A DNA stretch of 64,000 nucleotides from NCBI GenBank assembly GCA_019671135.1, contig JAHRHY010000019.1:1-64000 (forward strand), given 5' to 3'. Of this stretch, positions 30,825 through 43,316 are shown piece by piece (within the stretch, counting starts at the first letter, position 1; every line of letters begins with the position of its first letter). Source of the DNA: Linnemannia hyalina (taxonomy: Eukaryota > Mortierellomycota > Mortierellomycetes > Mortierellales > Mortierellaceae). A model generated the notes under the pieces. The model saw only the letters and a list, made by a program, of their open reading frames with translations. It did no database searches and was not told where the DNA came from. Position numbers and translations under genes: made by a program.

Positions 30825-30951
30825 GTACTCCCTCGCCCAAAAAAAAGCGCTCCAACCTTTTTGTCCTGCCCGATTACCGATATGTAAAATATGTTTATGT
30901 TGATACTCTCTCCTTACGTTTTGCTCTTGTAATACTGCTAGATAACTATGT
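30825..30951 (-). repeat. A4 right terminal unit, inner part, cut by Gypsy-1
   Basis: The unit starts GTACTCCCTCGCCC and breaks in AACTATGT, where TATGT (30947-30951) is the 5-bp target duplication of Gypsy-1. It continues at 61034. Confidence 0.9.
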
Positions 30952-31158
30952 TGCAACATATTAGGTTTATCATTGCTCCCTAGTTAGTCATTCCTTGTCA
31001 CTCTCTATCATCTCTGACTCACTATGACACTACACCTAGAAACCTAGTTGACGACTTTGTATATATATTTAGTTGTACCATAGTAATAACATCAATCATC
31101 ACTGCTTCAACTCTCGTGCCCGTTCTTTACTTCTCTGTCCCAGTCTTCGCCTGTTGCA
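30952..31158 (+). repeat. Gypsy-1 5' LTR
   Basis: 207 bp, with a TATATATATT stretch near 31047-31060 as a candidate TATA box. It is followed directly by TGGTAGCAAAGG, which resembles a tRNA-primer binding site of the initiator-Met kind (31159-31170). Confidence 0.92.
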
Positions 31159-31362
31159 TGGTAGCAAAGGTTCCCTCGTTCCACCGATCTCTTGATTTTT
31201 CCCTCCTCGTTTTCACTGCCCGCGTTTTACTTTAATTTTCCCTCGTCCCAGCTCTCTCTGCACACCAGCCCTGAATTTCATTCCCTGCCCCTATTTTCCT
31301 TCGTACCCTCTTACACTCTGGACATTTTTGACCTCTCCGCACTTCTATCTGCACTACCAGTC

Positions 31363-32364
31363 ATGGTTACCCCTGCCCGCCTTAACCCCCCTCCTGTCTT
31401 TACAGGCGCCCGCGACGGTTTCTCTGCCTTGGCCTGGCTCGTTGCGGTTAACCGCTACTTCAACCTTGCTAAGATAAGTGAGACTGAACGAACACCCCAC
31501 GCTCTCTCGTACTTGGGCACGCCTGGCCCTGCCCGATGGTTTGATGGATGTGGGCTCCCTGATACTTGCAACTTCGAGACCGAGTTTACTCCTGCTTTTA
31601 AGCTAGAGTACATTCCCAACAACTTTGCGGGCTCCTGTCGACGACACCTCACCAATCTTCGCATGACCACCAACTTTTCGACCTACTTATCTACATTCAA
31701 GGAACTTTTGGGCGCCCTCCTTGGTTATGCCTCCACCGACGCTGCCAAGACCACGGTCAACGAGTTTGCCCAAACATCCTTTATCGACAACTGCCCCTTG
31801 GTTCTTCAACAGATGATCGAAGGACACATTATTCAAAACCCCAATATCACCCTCATTCAGATCTTTCAATACGCCCAAGAGATGGACCGCATTTACTCCT
31901 TCAAACCCGACACCGGCCCCAAGACCAACTCGCTCGCCATCGCCTCCGCCCCCATTATTTCTTCCTTCACCTCTTCCTCCGCTCTCTCTCAAGCCACCCC
32001 CATGGAAATCGATAACATCCAGATCGCCCTCAACAATATCACCCAACGATTTAATCGCCTAGAGAGAAACATGGGTCATAACAATAACTACAACCGCAAC
32101 AACAATAACAACAACGGCCCCCGAAACAACAACAACAACGGTAATCCCCCTTCCCTGACCCCTCAGGAACGCGAATGGTGTAAAAACAACAATGCTTGCC
32201 GTCGCTGTCGCCAACCTGGACATTATGCAAAGGAGTGCCCCATCTACGGCGACAACAACAACACCAACCGTGGCAACAACAACAACCGCCAAGGACGATG
32301 GGTTTATCAAGTAGCCGTGGGTGATTCCCCCGAGTCGGGAAAAGCCTCCGACGATCAGGCTTAG
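31363..32364 (+). CDS. Gypsy-1 Gag, 333 aa
   Basis: Structural Gag of the capsid particle. The start is ATG 31363 (MVTPARLNPPPVFTG); the frame is open further upstream but without ATG. The N-terminal two thirds is a typical gypsy capsid region. An Asn-rich linker (about 242-265) precedes a CCHC zinc knuckle C-x2-C-x4-H-x4-C at about 279-292 (CRRCRQPGHYAKEC). A second Asn-rich run follows. The gene ends at TAG 32362-32364, 19 bp after a frameshift-type heptamer that leads into pol. Confidence 0.88.
   Translation: MVTPARLNPPPVFTGARDGFSALAWLVAVNRYFNLAKISETERTPHALSYLGTPGPARWFDGCGLPDTCNFETEFTPAFKLEYIPNNFAGSCRRHLTNLRMTTNFSTYLSTFKELLGALLGYASTDAAKTTVNEFAQTSFIDNCPLVLQQMIEGHIIQNPNITLIQIFQYAQEMDRIYSFKPDTGPKTNSLAIASAPIISSFTSSSALSQATPMEIDNIQIALNNITQRFNRLERNMGHNNNYNRNNNNNNGPRNNNNNGNPPSLTPQEREWCKNNNACRRCRQPGHYAKECPIYGDNNNTNRGNNNNRQGRWVYQVAVGDSPESGKASDDQA
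32337..32343 (+). promoter_or_regulatory. Candidate -1 ribosomal frameshift site, Gypsy-1 gag to pol
   Basis: The sequence G GGA AAA sits in the gag frame exactly as X XXY YYZ. A -1 slip here enters the pol frame, which is open from this point through 32938. The gag stop follows 19 nt later. No downstream pseudoknot was verified. Confidence 0.6.
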
Positions 32365-32938
32365 TCCAGGACTTGATCGTCGACGTTCCCTCCCTTTCTC
32401 CTCTGGACAAAGGGAGTGTTTCCTTACCAGAGTTAAGTTACAGTTCCAAGAATAAAAATTCTGCTATCAAAAACACTCCCCCCTCTGTATCCATTATTCG
32501 CACTACCACATCCGCACCTCGTAGCCTACACAAACTCTCCTTCTCTCCTCCTCCACTCTCCCTTTTTCCCTCATCCATCCCTGCCTCGCCTCGTACTCCC
32601 TCCTCAATTGCCATCGACTCGACCACCACTGCCCCCAACACTCACTCCACCACGGTACCCTTTGACGATGAGTTACAACTCACCGACGACGTATCTGATA
32701 CCTCGTCTGTTGGTCTTAGCCCATCAGAAGAAGTGGACCTGGACCCACTCTCCTCTCCTGCTGCTTTAGACCAACCCATGTCCAAGCGCAGGACCAAACG
32801 CTTGCGACACAAATCCGTCCGCCTGCACGCTTTTACGGCCGAGAAAGCCTCCCGTACGCTCTTGTCGTTTATTGGTAATGTGGCTGGTGCCCCTGCGCGT
32901 ATTTTAATCGATTGCGGTGCGGAAGGGAACGTCATCAG
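32344..32938 (+). pseudogene. Gypsy-1 pol, segment 1 (start of protease)
   Basis: A low-complexity Ser/Thr/Pro-rich linker leads to the protease motif LIDCGAEGNVIS (about 32905-32938), in which Cys replaces the usual Ser or Thr of D-S/T-G. Cut by Gypsy-2 with duplication ATCAG. Continues at 46531. Confidence 0.85.
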
Positions 32939-33086
32939 TGTCGCATTTTCGTGACTGTACATTATCAAGAAGCGTACTCAGTGAGATAATTAAGGGCAGT
33001 GTCCCTTAGTATTTAAACCCTTGACTTAGTAATAAACGATCCCCCATCTTCTTTCTCACTTACTCCAAGGTACGCTATATTTTTCA
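32939..33086 (+). repeat. Gypsy-2 5' LTR
   Basis: TGTCGC...TTTTCA, with AGTATTTAAACCC as a possible TATA element. The 33087-33490 leader holds no gene, and I could not identify a primer binding site next to the LTR. Confidence 0.9.
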
Positions 33087-33490
33087 TTTTTTTAAGTGAA
33101 GATTCAAGGGTAACGTTTATTCGAAGTATCACACATTACATCCATCCATCCAAACCACTCAATCCATCAAAGCCCAAGGACAACGTCCATCAACAAGCGC
33201 GGTATCTATAACACGGAACCAAAGCACTCTCTTGAATAACACACGAACTATTATAGTGTAGTAGAGTCCAACGGACCAGATTTATAACAAGAGAGATCGG
33301 AAGAACAAAAGAAAGATCATTGTCATAACGTGATCTTGAATCAAAAAAGACTAATTGCTCATTATGCTACCCCATTCAAAAAACAGAAATGAATCAACTA
33401 TGGGAAAAATAGCAAAGAGCAACGGCAAACGACCTCGAACCACCACCATCATGGCACCAACAACAAGCGGCCATCAAACCAACACCCGAC

Positions 33491-36400
33491 ATGCCCAGAT
33501 TCTCGTTGAATCCAGCCACAGCCTATGAAACCAATGAGACCAGAGTCTTTCTCGAGCGCTTCGCAACCCATCTCAAAACACGTCTCGGCATGGATACCTT
33601 CGAAAACGAGTGTCATCGGTATCTCATCGTCCTCACTAACGACGACCATTATCAACAAGAGCTACAACGTCGATTCGCCGCCATCGAAGGAAACATCGGT
33701 TGGGACATGGCGGAGAAGGTATTCCTCAGCATCTGCCTCACCAAAGAGGAACGTTTGGAGAACATGCGGAACATGGCAGACATGGGACGCAATATGGGCG
33801 AGACGTATAACCGTTATTCCGCTCGTATCCTTCGGCATGCACGAGTGAATGGAATCCAAGACGATAACGACATCATCCTTCATCAACTCGGGAGGTCGAT
33901 CCCGGGGATGGAGTACGATTTCCTGCTCTTTAAGCATCAGATAAAGAACCCAGACGCCACAGCCTTTAAATCGATCAATACCCTATGTGCACTGATGAGC
34001 ACATTAACGGGACCTGAGGATGCAATCGATCAACCTCGGGCAGTGGGACGATCTCAGGATCAATTGCAACAGCAGCAGCAGTCTTTTGGGCCACGGCACA
34101 ACACCTTCCCAAATGGAGTTCGAGGATCACGCGGAGCATCTCGCGGAGCACTCAGAGGAACTTTCCGAGGCCGAGGACAAGGGAGAATGAACCCCATGGG
34201 ACGCAGCAACAGTCAGCCCCCTTTTGGGCAAGCACCCGGGCAACCTCCTCGAGCAGGCATGAAGTTCTGCCAAGGCTGCAGCTGGAATAACTCGCACGAA
34301 ACCAAGGACTGCCGATTCTGCACATTCTGCAGCAACAGGGGTCACACCTATGCAGACTGCCGCACAAGAATGCGTCAAGAACAACAGCAGAACGGTACTC
34401 AAGGTAAGCAATCTACCATCACCATAAATGCAATGAAACTAAATAATTATGCTGAATTAACATTTAATCAAAGCAATAATAACACTGACATACCCTTCTC
34501 TCTGCAAAATAACCCGCAGGCAACCAGCAATCCTAATGATCACGCAGACAAGACGGACATTATGAGCCACTTGGTCGAGTCCCTCGACACTAAAAACATA
34601 AACAATAGCATTAGCAACATAAACAACATAGACAATATAGAACTGAATACACAACATACACAATGTGCCATAACAATCAAAAATAATGCTACTGGTGTTA
34701 ATCGCATTCCTGTCATACAACGAGTACGTACAAACCCCACGCCTGCCACAACGGTGTCAGTGCCAAGCCCTTGTTTGGATATGCGTTTAGATGTTGAAAA
34801 GGGGGGAGAAATAAAGGAATGTCAATCAATTCAGAACGCAAAGAAAGAGGAATTTGCATTAAGCAGTCATACAACAAACAACAAAGCCACCGAAGAAGAG
34901 CCGGAACTAATTTCTCTTTCGCGTGCCCATAAGTTTACAATAAAACAAGCACTTCACCTCCGCAACCAACAACAACTATCAAAGCAAGCAAGCACAAACA
35001 ACCCAAGCATCACTGTCGCCTCATCATCCATTCTACCAGGATCAACACAATTACACAATAACATTCGGGCGATACGACTTGAGGACGCCCTTTTACAGGA
35101 ACTGCTAGGGAAAATGGATTCGCTTAGCTTCTACAATTCAACAAACAATAAAACAATCACTTTGCGAGCACTACAAGCACCCAACATCTCCGACAGAGAA
35201 AAAAGAGTTCTCACTACCATCACATTCGAAGGAGAGAAGTACGAAGCACTAGTTGACACAGGAGCCACAGACTCTTGCATTCGTCGGGACATAGCAGAAA
35301 AACACAAAGTGAACATCAACCCAGTCGATGGAGTCATCACGCTCGTTGATCAGTCAATCACAATCCCAAGAACTGGAAGAACAGATAACATCGAACTACA
35401 GGTTGGAATTCACTATGTGTCAGCACCACTGGAGGTCATAGATCAGCAATATCCATTCACAATTGGAATCGATCTCTTCCACCGATTTGGACTGGGCATA
35501 ACCGGACTACCTGACCCAGGAGCGGATGCTACAACTCTTCCAGATCCAGATCCGGACCACAAACCTTCACTCATACCAGGAAAAATTCCAAGTCAGGAAA
35601 AAACAAAACAATATATCAAAGAAAAAGAAACCTTCCTCAAGGCTATTGAAGGTGTACTAAAGGAGAATAAACAAGTTCCCGTCACCAGTCATTGTCCCGT
35701 TCCGGAAATGAAGGTATTTCTTCCTGTACCTGAAGGCACTGTGCTTTTTAGACGACCGCGTCCATTTGCAGAAAAACAAATTCCTATTTTCGATGAAGCA
35801 ATCAGGAAATGGAAGAATGACGATGTAATCAAACTAGCCCCTGTAGGCAACGTCCATAACAATTCATTAACGCTAGCAGCAAAGAAAGATGCAGAAGGAA
35901 ACAAAACACTATGGCGTGTGTGTCTTGATCCAAGACCCTTAAACAAACACCTACCAGACGACAATTATCCATTGCCACTTATACCAGATATTCTCAACCG
36001 CCTATCAGGCAACGCTGTGTACACCACGATCGATCTCACACAAGCATACCACAGACTACCAATCCACGAAGAGGACCAACCTCTCACGGCATTCATGCAT
36101 AAGGGTACTCAATACATGTTCAAAAAAGCACCATTTGGTTTGAAGCCTCTGTCGAGTCTATTTCAGCGTGGAATGAACCGGATCCTCGGTGATCTACCGT
36201 TTGTGTGCAACTTTATTGATGACATCGTTATATTTTCACGTTCGAGAAAAGAGCACGCTGAACACGTAAAGATTGTAATTAAACGTCTCAACGAGGCAAA
36301 ATTAATTATCAACCGCGATAAATGCAACTTCTTCAGCACACAGATCTCACTCCTTGGATTCCTTGTGGGTCTCCATGGCAAGAGTGTTGACACCAAGAAG

Positions 36401-37490
36401 CTTGTAAACATGCACAAGGTGGAATATGCCACTTGCGCCAAACAAATCCAATCTTACCTCGGAACGTGTAATTTTTTCCGTGAATATGTTCCAAACTTCA
36501 GTACGGTCGCAGCACCTCTGGATGCACTTCGCAGTCGAACCGACTCTTTCGTAATGAATGATGAGCAGAAGCGCGCCTTTGATGCACTACGAAATATCTT
36601 GCTCATAGCCCCTGTCTTGTCCTTCCCAGACTTCAGTCAACCTTTCTATGTAGCCACCGATGCTTCTAACGTCGGGATTGGCGCTGTACTCTATCAACTT
36701 CCAAAGGGTCCAAAGTACCCAGACACTATCAACTATATATCATTCATGTCGCGATCTTTGCAAGATCGTGAACGCAGATATTCAGCAACGCATAGAGAAT
36801 TGTTAGCGATTGTCTTTGCACTCAATCGTTTTCACTACTACCTCTGGGGAAGACACTTTGACTTATATACCGATCATCGTTCACTTGTATACATCCATAC
36901 TCAACCTGAGCTCAACTCAATGCTCACCAACTGGCAAGAAACAATCTTAAACTATACTTTCACGGTGCACTATCGCCCAGGCATTCTTAACGTATTACCC
37001 GATGCCCTATCACGCCTATATCCAATTGAAATCACAAATAAAAATACAACTAAAGCTGATCAAAAGAAAATTATTTCCTACATGCATCTAATCCAAGATA
37101 AAGAAACTGAACGCAAAGAAGTAGATCCAGTTAAAAGAAACAATATATTGTTTACAACCCATGCAATGGGACATATTGGAGCAAACGCAATGGTCAATTC
37201 TATTCATGAACAAGGACTTACTTGGCCTCATCTGTCACAAGAATGTGTCGATTTTATCAAACGATGCCGAGAATGTCAACGATTCAATATTGCACGAAAA
37301 GGATACCATCCTATGAAAGCCATCAATGCTCAACTTCCAGGAGAACACATAGCCATTGATCTGGCAGGTCCGCTTCCGTTGACAAAGAACAAAAACGTCC
37401 GACTACTTGTAGTTGTTGATGTTTGTACGCGATTTGTTTTCTTGCGCGCCTTGCCAAACAAAAAAGGTCTAACTGTAGCCACTGCGCTAT
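33491..37490 (+). pseudogene. Gypsy-2 Gag-Pol, segment 1 (gag to integrase core), interrupted by B2
   Basis: One fused frame, 1671 codons in total with the second segment. Gag is followed by two zinc knuckles at about 260-295 (CQGCSWNNSHETKDC-type and CTFCSNRGHTYADC). Protease D-T-G-A is near 587 (LVDTGATDS). RT active site FIDD is near 906, RNase H ATDAS near 1055 and TDHRS near 1128. The integrase HHCC finger is at 1222-1262 and the first integrase aspartate (AIDLAGP) near 1287. The start is MPRFSLNP at 33491. The frame is broken at codon 1334 by B2. No other lesion is visible. Confidence 0.9.
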
Positions 37491-37941
37491 GGAGGCCATC
37501 CATGTTCGGCTCCACCAACCATAGACTACAGTATAAAAATATCTGTCAACACCTATTAAAACAGTGTGTTCCTTGAGAGTACAACAAATCTCATCAGCTT
37601 TTTCCTTCCACCAGTCTCCATTTTCTACATTCACCACCACTACTTTGTAACATCATCTACTTTAGCTGAGAAAGCCTTGGACATGATCATCTCATATTGG
37701 AAAGGAAATTACTATCTGTAATATCAAGGATCCAATATGAGATGATCATGTCCAAGGCTTTCTCAGCTAAAGTAGATGATGTTACAAAGTAGTGGTGGTG
37801 AATGTAGAAAATGGAGACTGGTGGAAGGAAAAAGCTGATGAGATTTGTTGTACTCTCAAGGAACACACTGTTTTAATAGGTGTTGACAGATATTTTTATA
37901 CTGTAGTCTATGGTTGGTGGAGCCGAACATGGATGGCCTCC
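37491..37941. repeat. B2 left terminal palindrome, flipped loop
   Basis: The arms match those of B1. The loop at 37702-37730 reads AAGGAAATTACTATC..., the reverse complement of the loop at the left end of B1. Confidence 0.93.
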
Positions 37942-38530
37942 TAGTAGAGCATTTGTTTTCGTGTTTATATAATTAGCGATGGTTACTAATATCTCCTTTT
38001 CATGATATATCCTATGTGTATATCCAATATAGCACTCGTGATACTGGTGATGATGTAGTGGTAGTTTTAAAAAAAAAGTTGGATCCCGATTTTTTTAAAA
38101 AGTAGCATAGTGGCTTTAACAAACATTGGTTGTTGGAAAGAAAGGGTAGCTGATACGTTTTTAATGGCGTTATTGCTACACTTTCTCAACAATATTCGAC
38201 ATTCGACATTTGACATTCGGCATTCGATTCGACAGCTGACAAACTGTAGTTATTACCATAGTTATGATATTTGATATGAACGCATTTTGGATGACCTCGT
38301 GATTATCGTGATGTTTAATTTTAATACATTCTTGATAAACTCGTAAGTATTACAATGTTTAATGTTGACATACTTTAGGTAAGCCCACGATTTGCACGAC
38401 GTTTAATATTATTACACTTTGGTTAACTTACAATTGTTATAGCATTTATTGTTATACAGATTGTAGGTAATTACGACAATGGTAAAAACAGAGATATCGC
38501 AATTAGACCATGCATTGTGGGTAGTTGTAG

Positions 38531-39461
38531 ATATAACAATTATATCGTTTAAAATAGACGTTTCTTAAAACACATCACATATTTTATAATGCAAATGGCT
38601 ATTATATTACAACGTTTCTATTGCATTTTGTGTGATAACAAGATAGAAAAAATGTATTGTTAATAGAGTAATTATGTCGTTAAAAATAGACGTTTCTTAA
38701 AACACATCACATATTTCGTGATGCAAATGGATATAAACATCGTGGCGTTTCTATCGCATTTTGTGTGATAATAAGGTAGAGAAAATGTGTTGTTAACAGA
38801 GTAATTATGTCGTTTAAAATGGACGTTTCTTAAAACGTATCACATATTTCGTGATGCCAATGGGTATAAACATTGTGACATTTCTATCGCATTTTGTGTG
38901 ATAATAAGATAGAAAAAATGTGTTGTTAACAGAGTAATTATGTCGTTTAAAATAGACGTTTCTTAAAACTTATCACATATTTCGTGATGCAAATGGGTAT
39001 GAACATTGTGACATTTCTATCGCATTTTGTGTGATAATAAGGTAGAGAAAATGTGTTGTTAACAGAGTAATTATGTCGTTTAAAATGGACGTTTCTTAAA
39101 ACGTATCACATATTTCGTGATGCAAATGGGTATGAACATTGTGACATTTCTATCGCATTTTGTGTGATAACAAGACAGAAAAAAGAAGTTGTTAACAGAA
39201 TAGTTATGTCGTTTAAAATAGACGTTTCTTAAAACACATTACATATTTCGTGATGCAAATGGGTATGAACATTGTGACATTTCTATTGCATTTTGTGTGA
39301 TAATAAGGTAGAGAAAATGTGTTGTTTAAAGAGCAACTATGTCTTTAAAAATAGACGTTTCTTAAAACGTACCCCATATTTCGTGATGCAAATGGGTATG
39401 AACATTGTGACATTTCTATCGCATTTTGTATGATAACAAGACAGAAAAAAGAAGTTGTATA
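38531..39461 (+). repeat. B2 left arm 133-bp repeats
   Basis: Matches 14310-15240 of B1, about seven units. 37942-38530 is non-coding. Confidence 0.88.
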
Positions 39462-39699
39462 AATAAAAGTTATGTAGACTTAGGAAATGTCTATAAAATA
39501 TCGTTTGTATACTTTGGTGGTTGGGAGAAAATTGGTGGTTACAAAAAAGTTGTCGCAAAACCGCCATGATGAAATACTTTGACATCTGGTTGAGGGGCTT
39601 GTTCCCCTATCGTGTTTATCGTTAATAGTTTTAAAAAATCCAAAAGTGTGTTATATAAAGGAATTTTTGCTAATAGTTTACCAGGTTGTAATTACAGTC

Positions 39700-40959
39700 A
39701 TGGCAAACTTAAAGCGCCTATTTCAACGGTTGTTAGAGGATGAATGGACTTTTTTGGATGTAGAATGGCCTACGCAAGAACCATCTAATAATCATAGGAC
39801 TGCGTTGAAGCTAGTAGCACATATGAAAACTGTTAAAGACTTACTTATAAGAAGATTAGGTGCAATTCCTGTATTCTACTTTCTTGTAGTTATTTGGTCT
39901 CTCAAGCAGTATCCAGGTCCATACAGAGAAGTCGACAAAGGATTGTTGATATTGTACCACTTAGTTGCAGGCTTGGCAATGGATGGAATGTCAACCCACA
40001 TACCAAAAAGTAGTTTCCACTCCATTCATACAGAGTTCTACAAGACTAACTATAATGTGCATTCGAAGCATATTAACCATGCACTTGCGAATATGTTCTC
40101 CACATTTCCTATACGCTTGATGTCTGCTAAACTCAGGAATCCACCACTATTCCCACATGTAACATTGCATTTGGATGGTCATGATACACGTCTTTCATGT
40201 GAAGAAAAGTCTAGCTCAGACATGTACTCTTACAAGCTGAAGAAATCTGGTGTAAGAACGCAAGTGTGTGTCGATTGCAATGGCATGGCAATACTAGTCT
40301 CTAAATCGCTACCTTGCAAGGATAACAACGATGGTACTATGTTGGTTGGTATGAAGATACATAAGCACATCCACGAGCTAGATTGTATTGCATTGGATGG
40401 AGGGTACACACAATACATTAAGAAAATAGTAGAAGAAACAAGCATGAGCAAGAAAAACTTTTGTTATCCAATTCGCAAAAGCCGTGGGAAAGATCTTGCA
40501 CAAGATGAAACTAACTACAATAAGATTTTCGGCAGTTTCCGCTCTCAGATAGAAGCCGAATTTGGAGATCTTGGAGCAACCTTTGAGAAGCACAACAATA
40601 GGAAACCAGTGTTGGTAACCAAGATAGAAACATATAATTTGCAATTGCGATTGTGTCTCTTACTTATGAACATCAAGAAGATGGTGGCACTACTGCAGTT
40701 AAATCTGGAACCCATTCATAGTGCCTGGATTAGAGATGGCTTCGACTTTCCATATGCCAATGGTGCAATGGAACAAATCTTGGATTATATTCCAGTGGAT
40801 GAGATGTTGCATGATGCACGAGATATAACAAAGTTACAAGAGCAGTTCTTGGAGATGACTACTATGGATGTCGAGGATAAACAACGGGAAGAGCCGACTA
40901 ATAAGCGACGTGAAATTTTTGCAGGAGTGGAGATTCCATCATATAAGCGTACAAAGTAA
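39700..40959 (+). CDS. Family B DDE transposase (B2 copy), 419 aa
   Basis: Protein sequence identical to the B1 copy, with the triad D159, D233, E285. The TATATAAAGG promoter block is at about 39650-39660, 40 nt before the ATG. Confidence 0.87.
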   Translation: MANLKRLFQRLLEDEWTFLDVEWPTQEPSNNHRTALKLVAHMKTVKDLLIRRLGAIPVFYFLVVIWSLKQYPGPYREVDKGLLILYHLVAGLAMDGMSTHIPKSSFHSIHTEFYKTNYNVHSKHINHALANMFSTFPIRLMSAKLRNPPLFPHVTLHLDGHDTRLSCEEKSSSDMYSYKLKKSGVRTQVCVDCNGMAILVSKSLPCKDNNDGTMLVGMKIHKHIHELDCIALDGGYTQYIKKIVEETSMSKKNFCYPIRKSRGKDLAQDETNYNKIFGSFRSQIEAEFGDLGATFEKHNNRKPVLVTKIETYNLQLRLCLLLMNIKKMVALLQLNLEPIHSAWIRDGFDFPYANGAMEQILDYIPVDEMLHDARDITKLQEQFLEMTTMDVEDKQREEPTNKRREIFAGVEIPSYKRTK

Positions 40960-40996
40960 GCCCATTGTAATTTTTAAAAACTATCTATTAGCATTC

Positions 40997-42649
40997 TTAA
41001 CGTATATAAATATCCTTGAACCCGCGAACAGTTCTGCATTGCAATGTGGTGAAATTCATATACGGAACTTGGCCATCGGGATATTCTTCCAGCCATGCAA
41101 CGATCTTTATTTCTAAACTAAGTCCACATCGTACTTTAATACCATTGGACAATGTTGCAAAAATATATTCTTTGTTGTGATACATATCCATTGCAATTGC
41201 TATGACTGTATAGCTGGTATTTATTTCAAGTACATTATATCCAGCTTTATATGTTGCTTTGTGGATAGCTCTATCATGGACTTGTATAAAATTCTCACCA
41301 TTCATGTTTTCTAGATGAATATCAACAATTGGTGGTGCACCTTTGCGGATTCTTCTCTCAGGCCATTGGATCTTTACATTATCTACCTCCACTATACCCA
41401 TATCCTCGAATTGTAAAACATCATCATCGTAAATGTATGGGTACATGCCTTTATGTGCTCCTGCAACAAGTGTTATTGCTGTACATTCGTCAGGCCGTTT
41501 GTACTTGGTAACTGTAATATCCTTGATGCTATTCTCATCCATCTCAACCTCCAAAAAGTATATTGGTCTATCGTTGAAGCTATAGTTGGCTAACAACGTC
41601 ATTGCTTCCTCTTTCTCGACATTGTTACGATATGAACCATACTTCTTACCTGTAACAGAGTTCCACCAATGGCAATATGCGAATGCCGATTTTTCACCCA
41701 TTGTTACATGAATACCTACCATGGATGATATATTGCCAACTATGTACTTCCAATATGCCTTGTGCTTTACGCAGAAGGTGGGACATTCTTGGATCTCTTC
41801 CTTTATGGCATCCAAAACTCCTTTATAATAGGAGAATGTATATATCTCCTGTCCATAAAAGGTAAGTTCAAGTCTTGTTAGACCTGTTTTCTTTGCCTTT
41901 CGAAGTCTCTTATGTAGGTCCTTATCCACATCCATGACAAAATTCTCCATTCTTGAACCCAACGACATTTTTACTTCAGCACTCTCCAACATCTGTACAA
42001 GTTTGTTGTAGACCTTACAACGGACCTTTTGGTCTTTTTCGGTGACTCCAAACCAAGAAAGACAGTGGTTACCAACCTTATGGAGATCGTTGGCAATATC
42101 TAAATTTTCTCCAAATCTCTCTTGAAGGTACTGTTGAAGAATTGGACGGCTTGTGACATATCTACAATCCGTAGCAATATCTATATCATGAAGGATAACG
42201 TAGTCAACCTCCAGTTCATCAAGTATTGGTATTATCTCGGATATTAGAGATATGGCCTCTAGTTCATGGAGCGTTACCTTAATGCTAAAGTAACCAGCAT
42301 GGTATAAGGCCGAACTTCTAAACTTTTTTCTATGTTTTTCTAGTAGTTTAGAGCTAAAAAAACTATTGTCTTTGATATAACCCTCGTTAACAACTTTAAC
42401 CATGGAGTGGCTAACATCGAGGCCTTTAAAAGCTTCGCGAATATTGGAAGTGGTGTTTTTGCGCTGCTCGTCAACAAGTGCAGCCCGGTTGTGCAATCCC
42501 CAGAGTATTAAACTATCGCAGAATATCTCTGAGTACTTTTTCCAGCCCGTCTTCGGTTTGCCAGGCAATGCAATCTCTTTGCCCACATCAGAGATAAGAT
42601 GGGCATATGAGTTCAGCGCCTTGTTAATGGATTTAGGTATAGCGGACAT
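40997..42649 (-). CDS. Rep-like protein of family B (B2 copy), 550 aa
   Basis: Identical to the B1 protein. Start MSAIPKS at 42649. Converges on the transposase gene with a 37-nt gap carrying the TTTTTAAAAA motif. Confidence 0.75.
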   Translation of the reverse strand: MSAIPKSINKALNSYAHLISDVGKEIALPGKPKTGWKKYSEIFCDSLILWGLHNRAALVDEQRKNTTSNIREAFKGLDVSHSMVKVVNEGYIKDNSFFSSKLLEKHRKKFRSSALYHAGYFSIKVTLHELEAISLISEIIPILDELEVDYVILHDIDIATDCRYVTSRPILQQYLQERFGENLDIANDLHKVGNHCLSWFGVTEKDQKVRCKVYNKLVQMLESAEVKMSLGSRMENFVMDVDKDLHKRLRKAKKTGLTRLELTFYGQEIYTFSYYKGVLDAIKEEIQECPTFCVKHKAYWKYIVGNISSMVGIHVTMGEKSAFAYCHWWNSVTGKKYGSYRNNVEKEEAMTLLANYSFNDRPIYFLEVEMDENSIKDITVTKYKRPDECTAITLVAGAHKGMYPYIYDDDVLQFEDMGIVEVDNVKIQWPERRIRKGAPPIVDIHLENMNGENFIQVHDRAIHKATYKAGYNVLEINTSYTVIAIAMDMYHNKEYIFATLSNGIKVRCGLSLEIKIVAWLEEYPDGQVPYMNFTTLQCRTVRGFKDIYIR

Positions 42650-42704
42650 GTTGAATAGCTTACTGTTTGCAGAGATATGTACTACAAACTTTTTAAAAAC
42701 CACT

Positions 42705-42950
42705 TTACTCTGAAGCAAATTTTCTGTGTGCTGACCATGATAATGCTCCAATTGCATGCATATGTTTTTGTAAATCTGGTGCAAAAAAGTCTACCAATCC
42801 CCACAGTTCTTCCTTTGACATACCATTTAGTTCTTGCTGAGACTTACCACGTAACAAAACAGCTCTCAAGTACATTGCCATTGTAGGATCCATATGATGC
42901 TCATGTATATAAATGGCTATTATTTGCTTAATTTCTTTAAGTGTTGGCAT
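42705..42950 (-). CDS. Small protein of family B (B2 copy), 81 aa
   Basis: Identical to the B1 copy. The diverged promoter-like block lies just upstream (42960-43010 on this strand). Confidence 0.65.
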   Translation of the reverse strand: MPTLKEIKQIIAIYIHEHHMDPTMAMYLRAVLLRGKSQQELNGMSKEELWGLVDFFAPDLQKHMHAIGALSWSAHRKFASE

Positions 42951-43316
42951 TGCATAACTAGTAAACCATTAGGAAAAATGCCTATACTACAATACACTTT
43001 TAGATTTGTTGCACTATAAAAGAAGTTATCTCATATTCCATGATAGATTGGATAGAAATATAATGCATATATCATCTATTTCAAGAGAATTTAAACGTAA
43101 ACTATTAGCAAAAATTCCTTTATATAACACACTTTTGGATTTTTTAAAACTATTAACGATAAACACGATAGGGGAACAAGCCCCTCAACCAGATGTCAAA
43201 GTATTTCATCATGGCGGTTTTGCGACAACTTTTTTGTAACCACCGATTTTCTCCCAACCACCAAAGTATACAAACGATATTTTATAGACATTTCCTAAGT
43301 CTACATAACTTTTATT

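Noticed and set aside
31455..32410. Minus-strand ORFs rich in Gly, Val or Cys across Gypsy-1 gag
   Set aside because: Shadows of the Asn- and Pro-rich sense coding sequence. No start or motif support.
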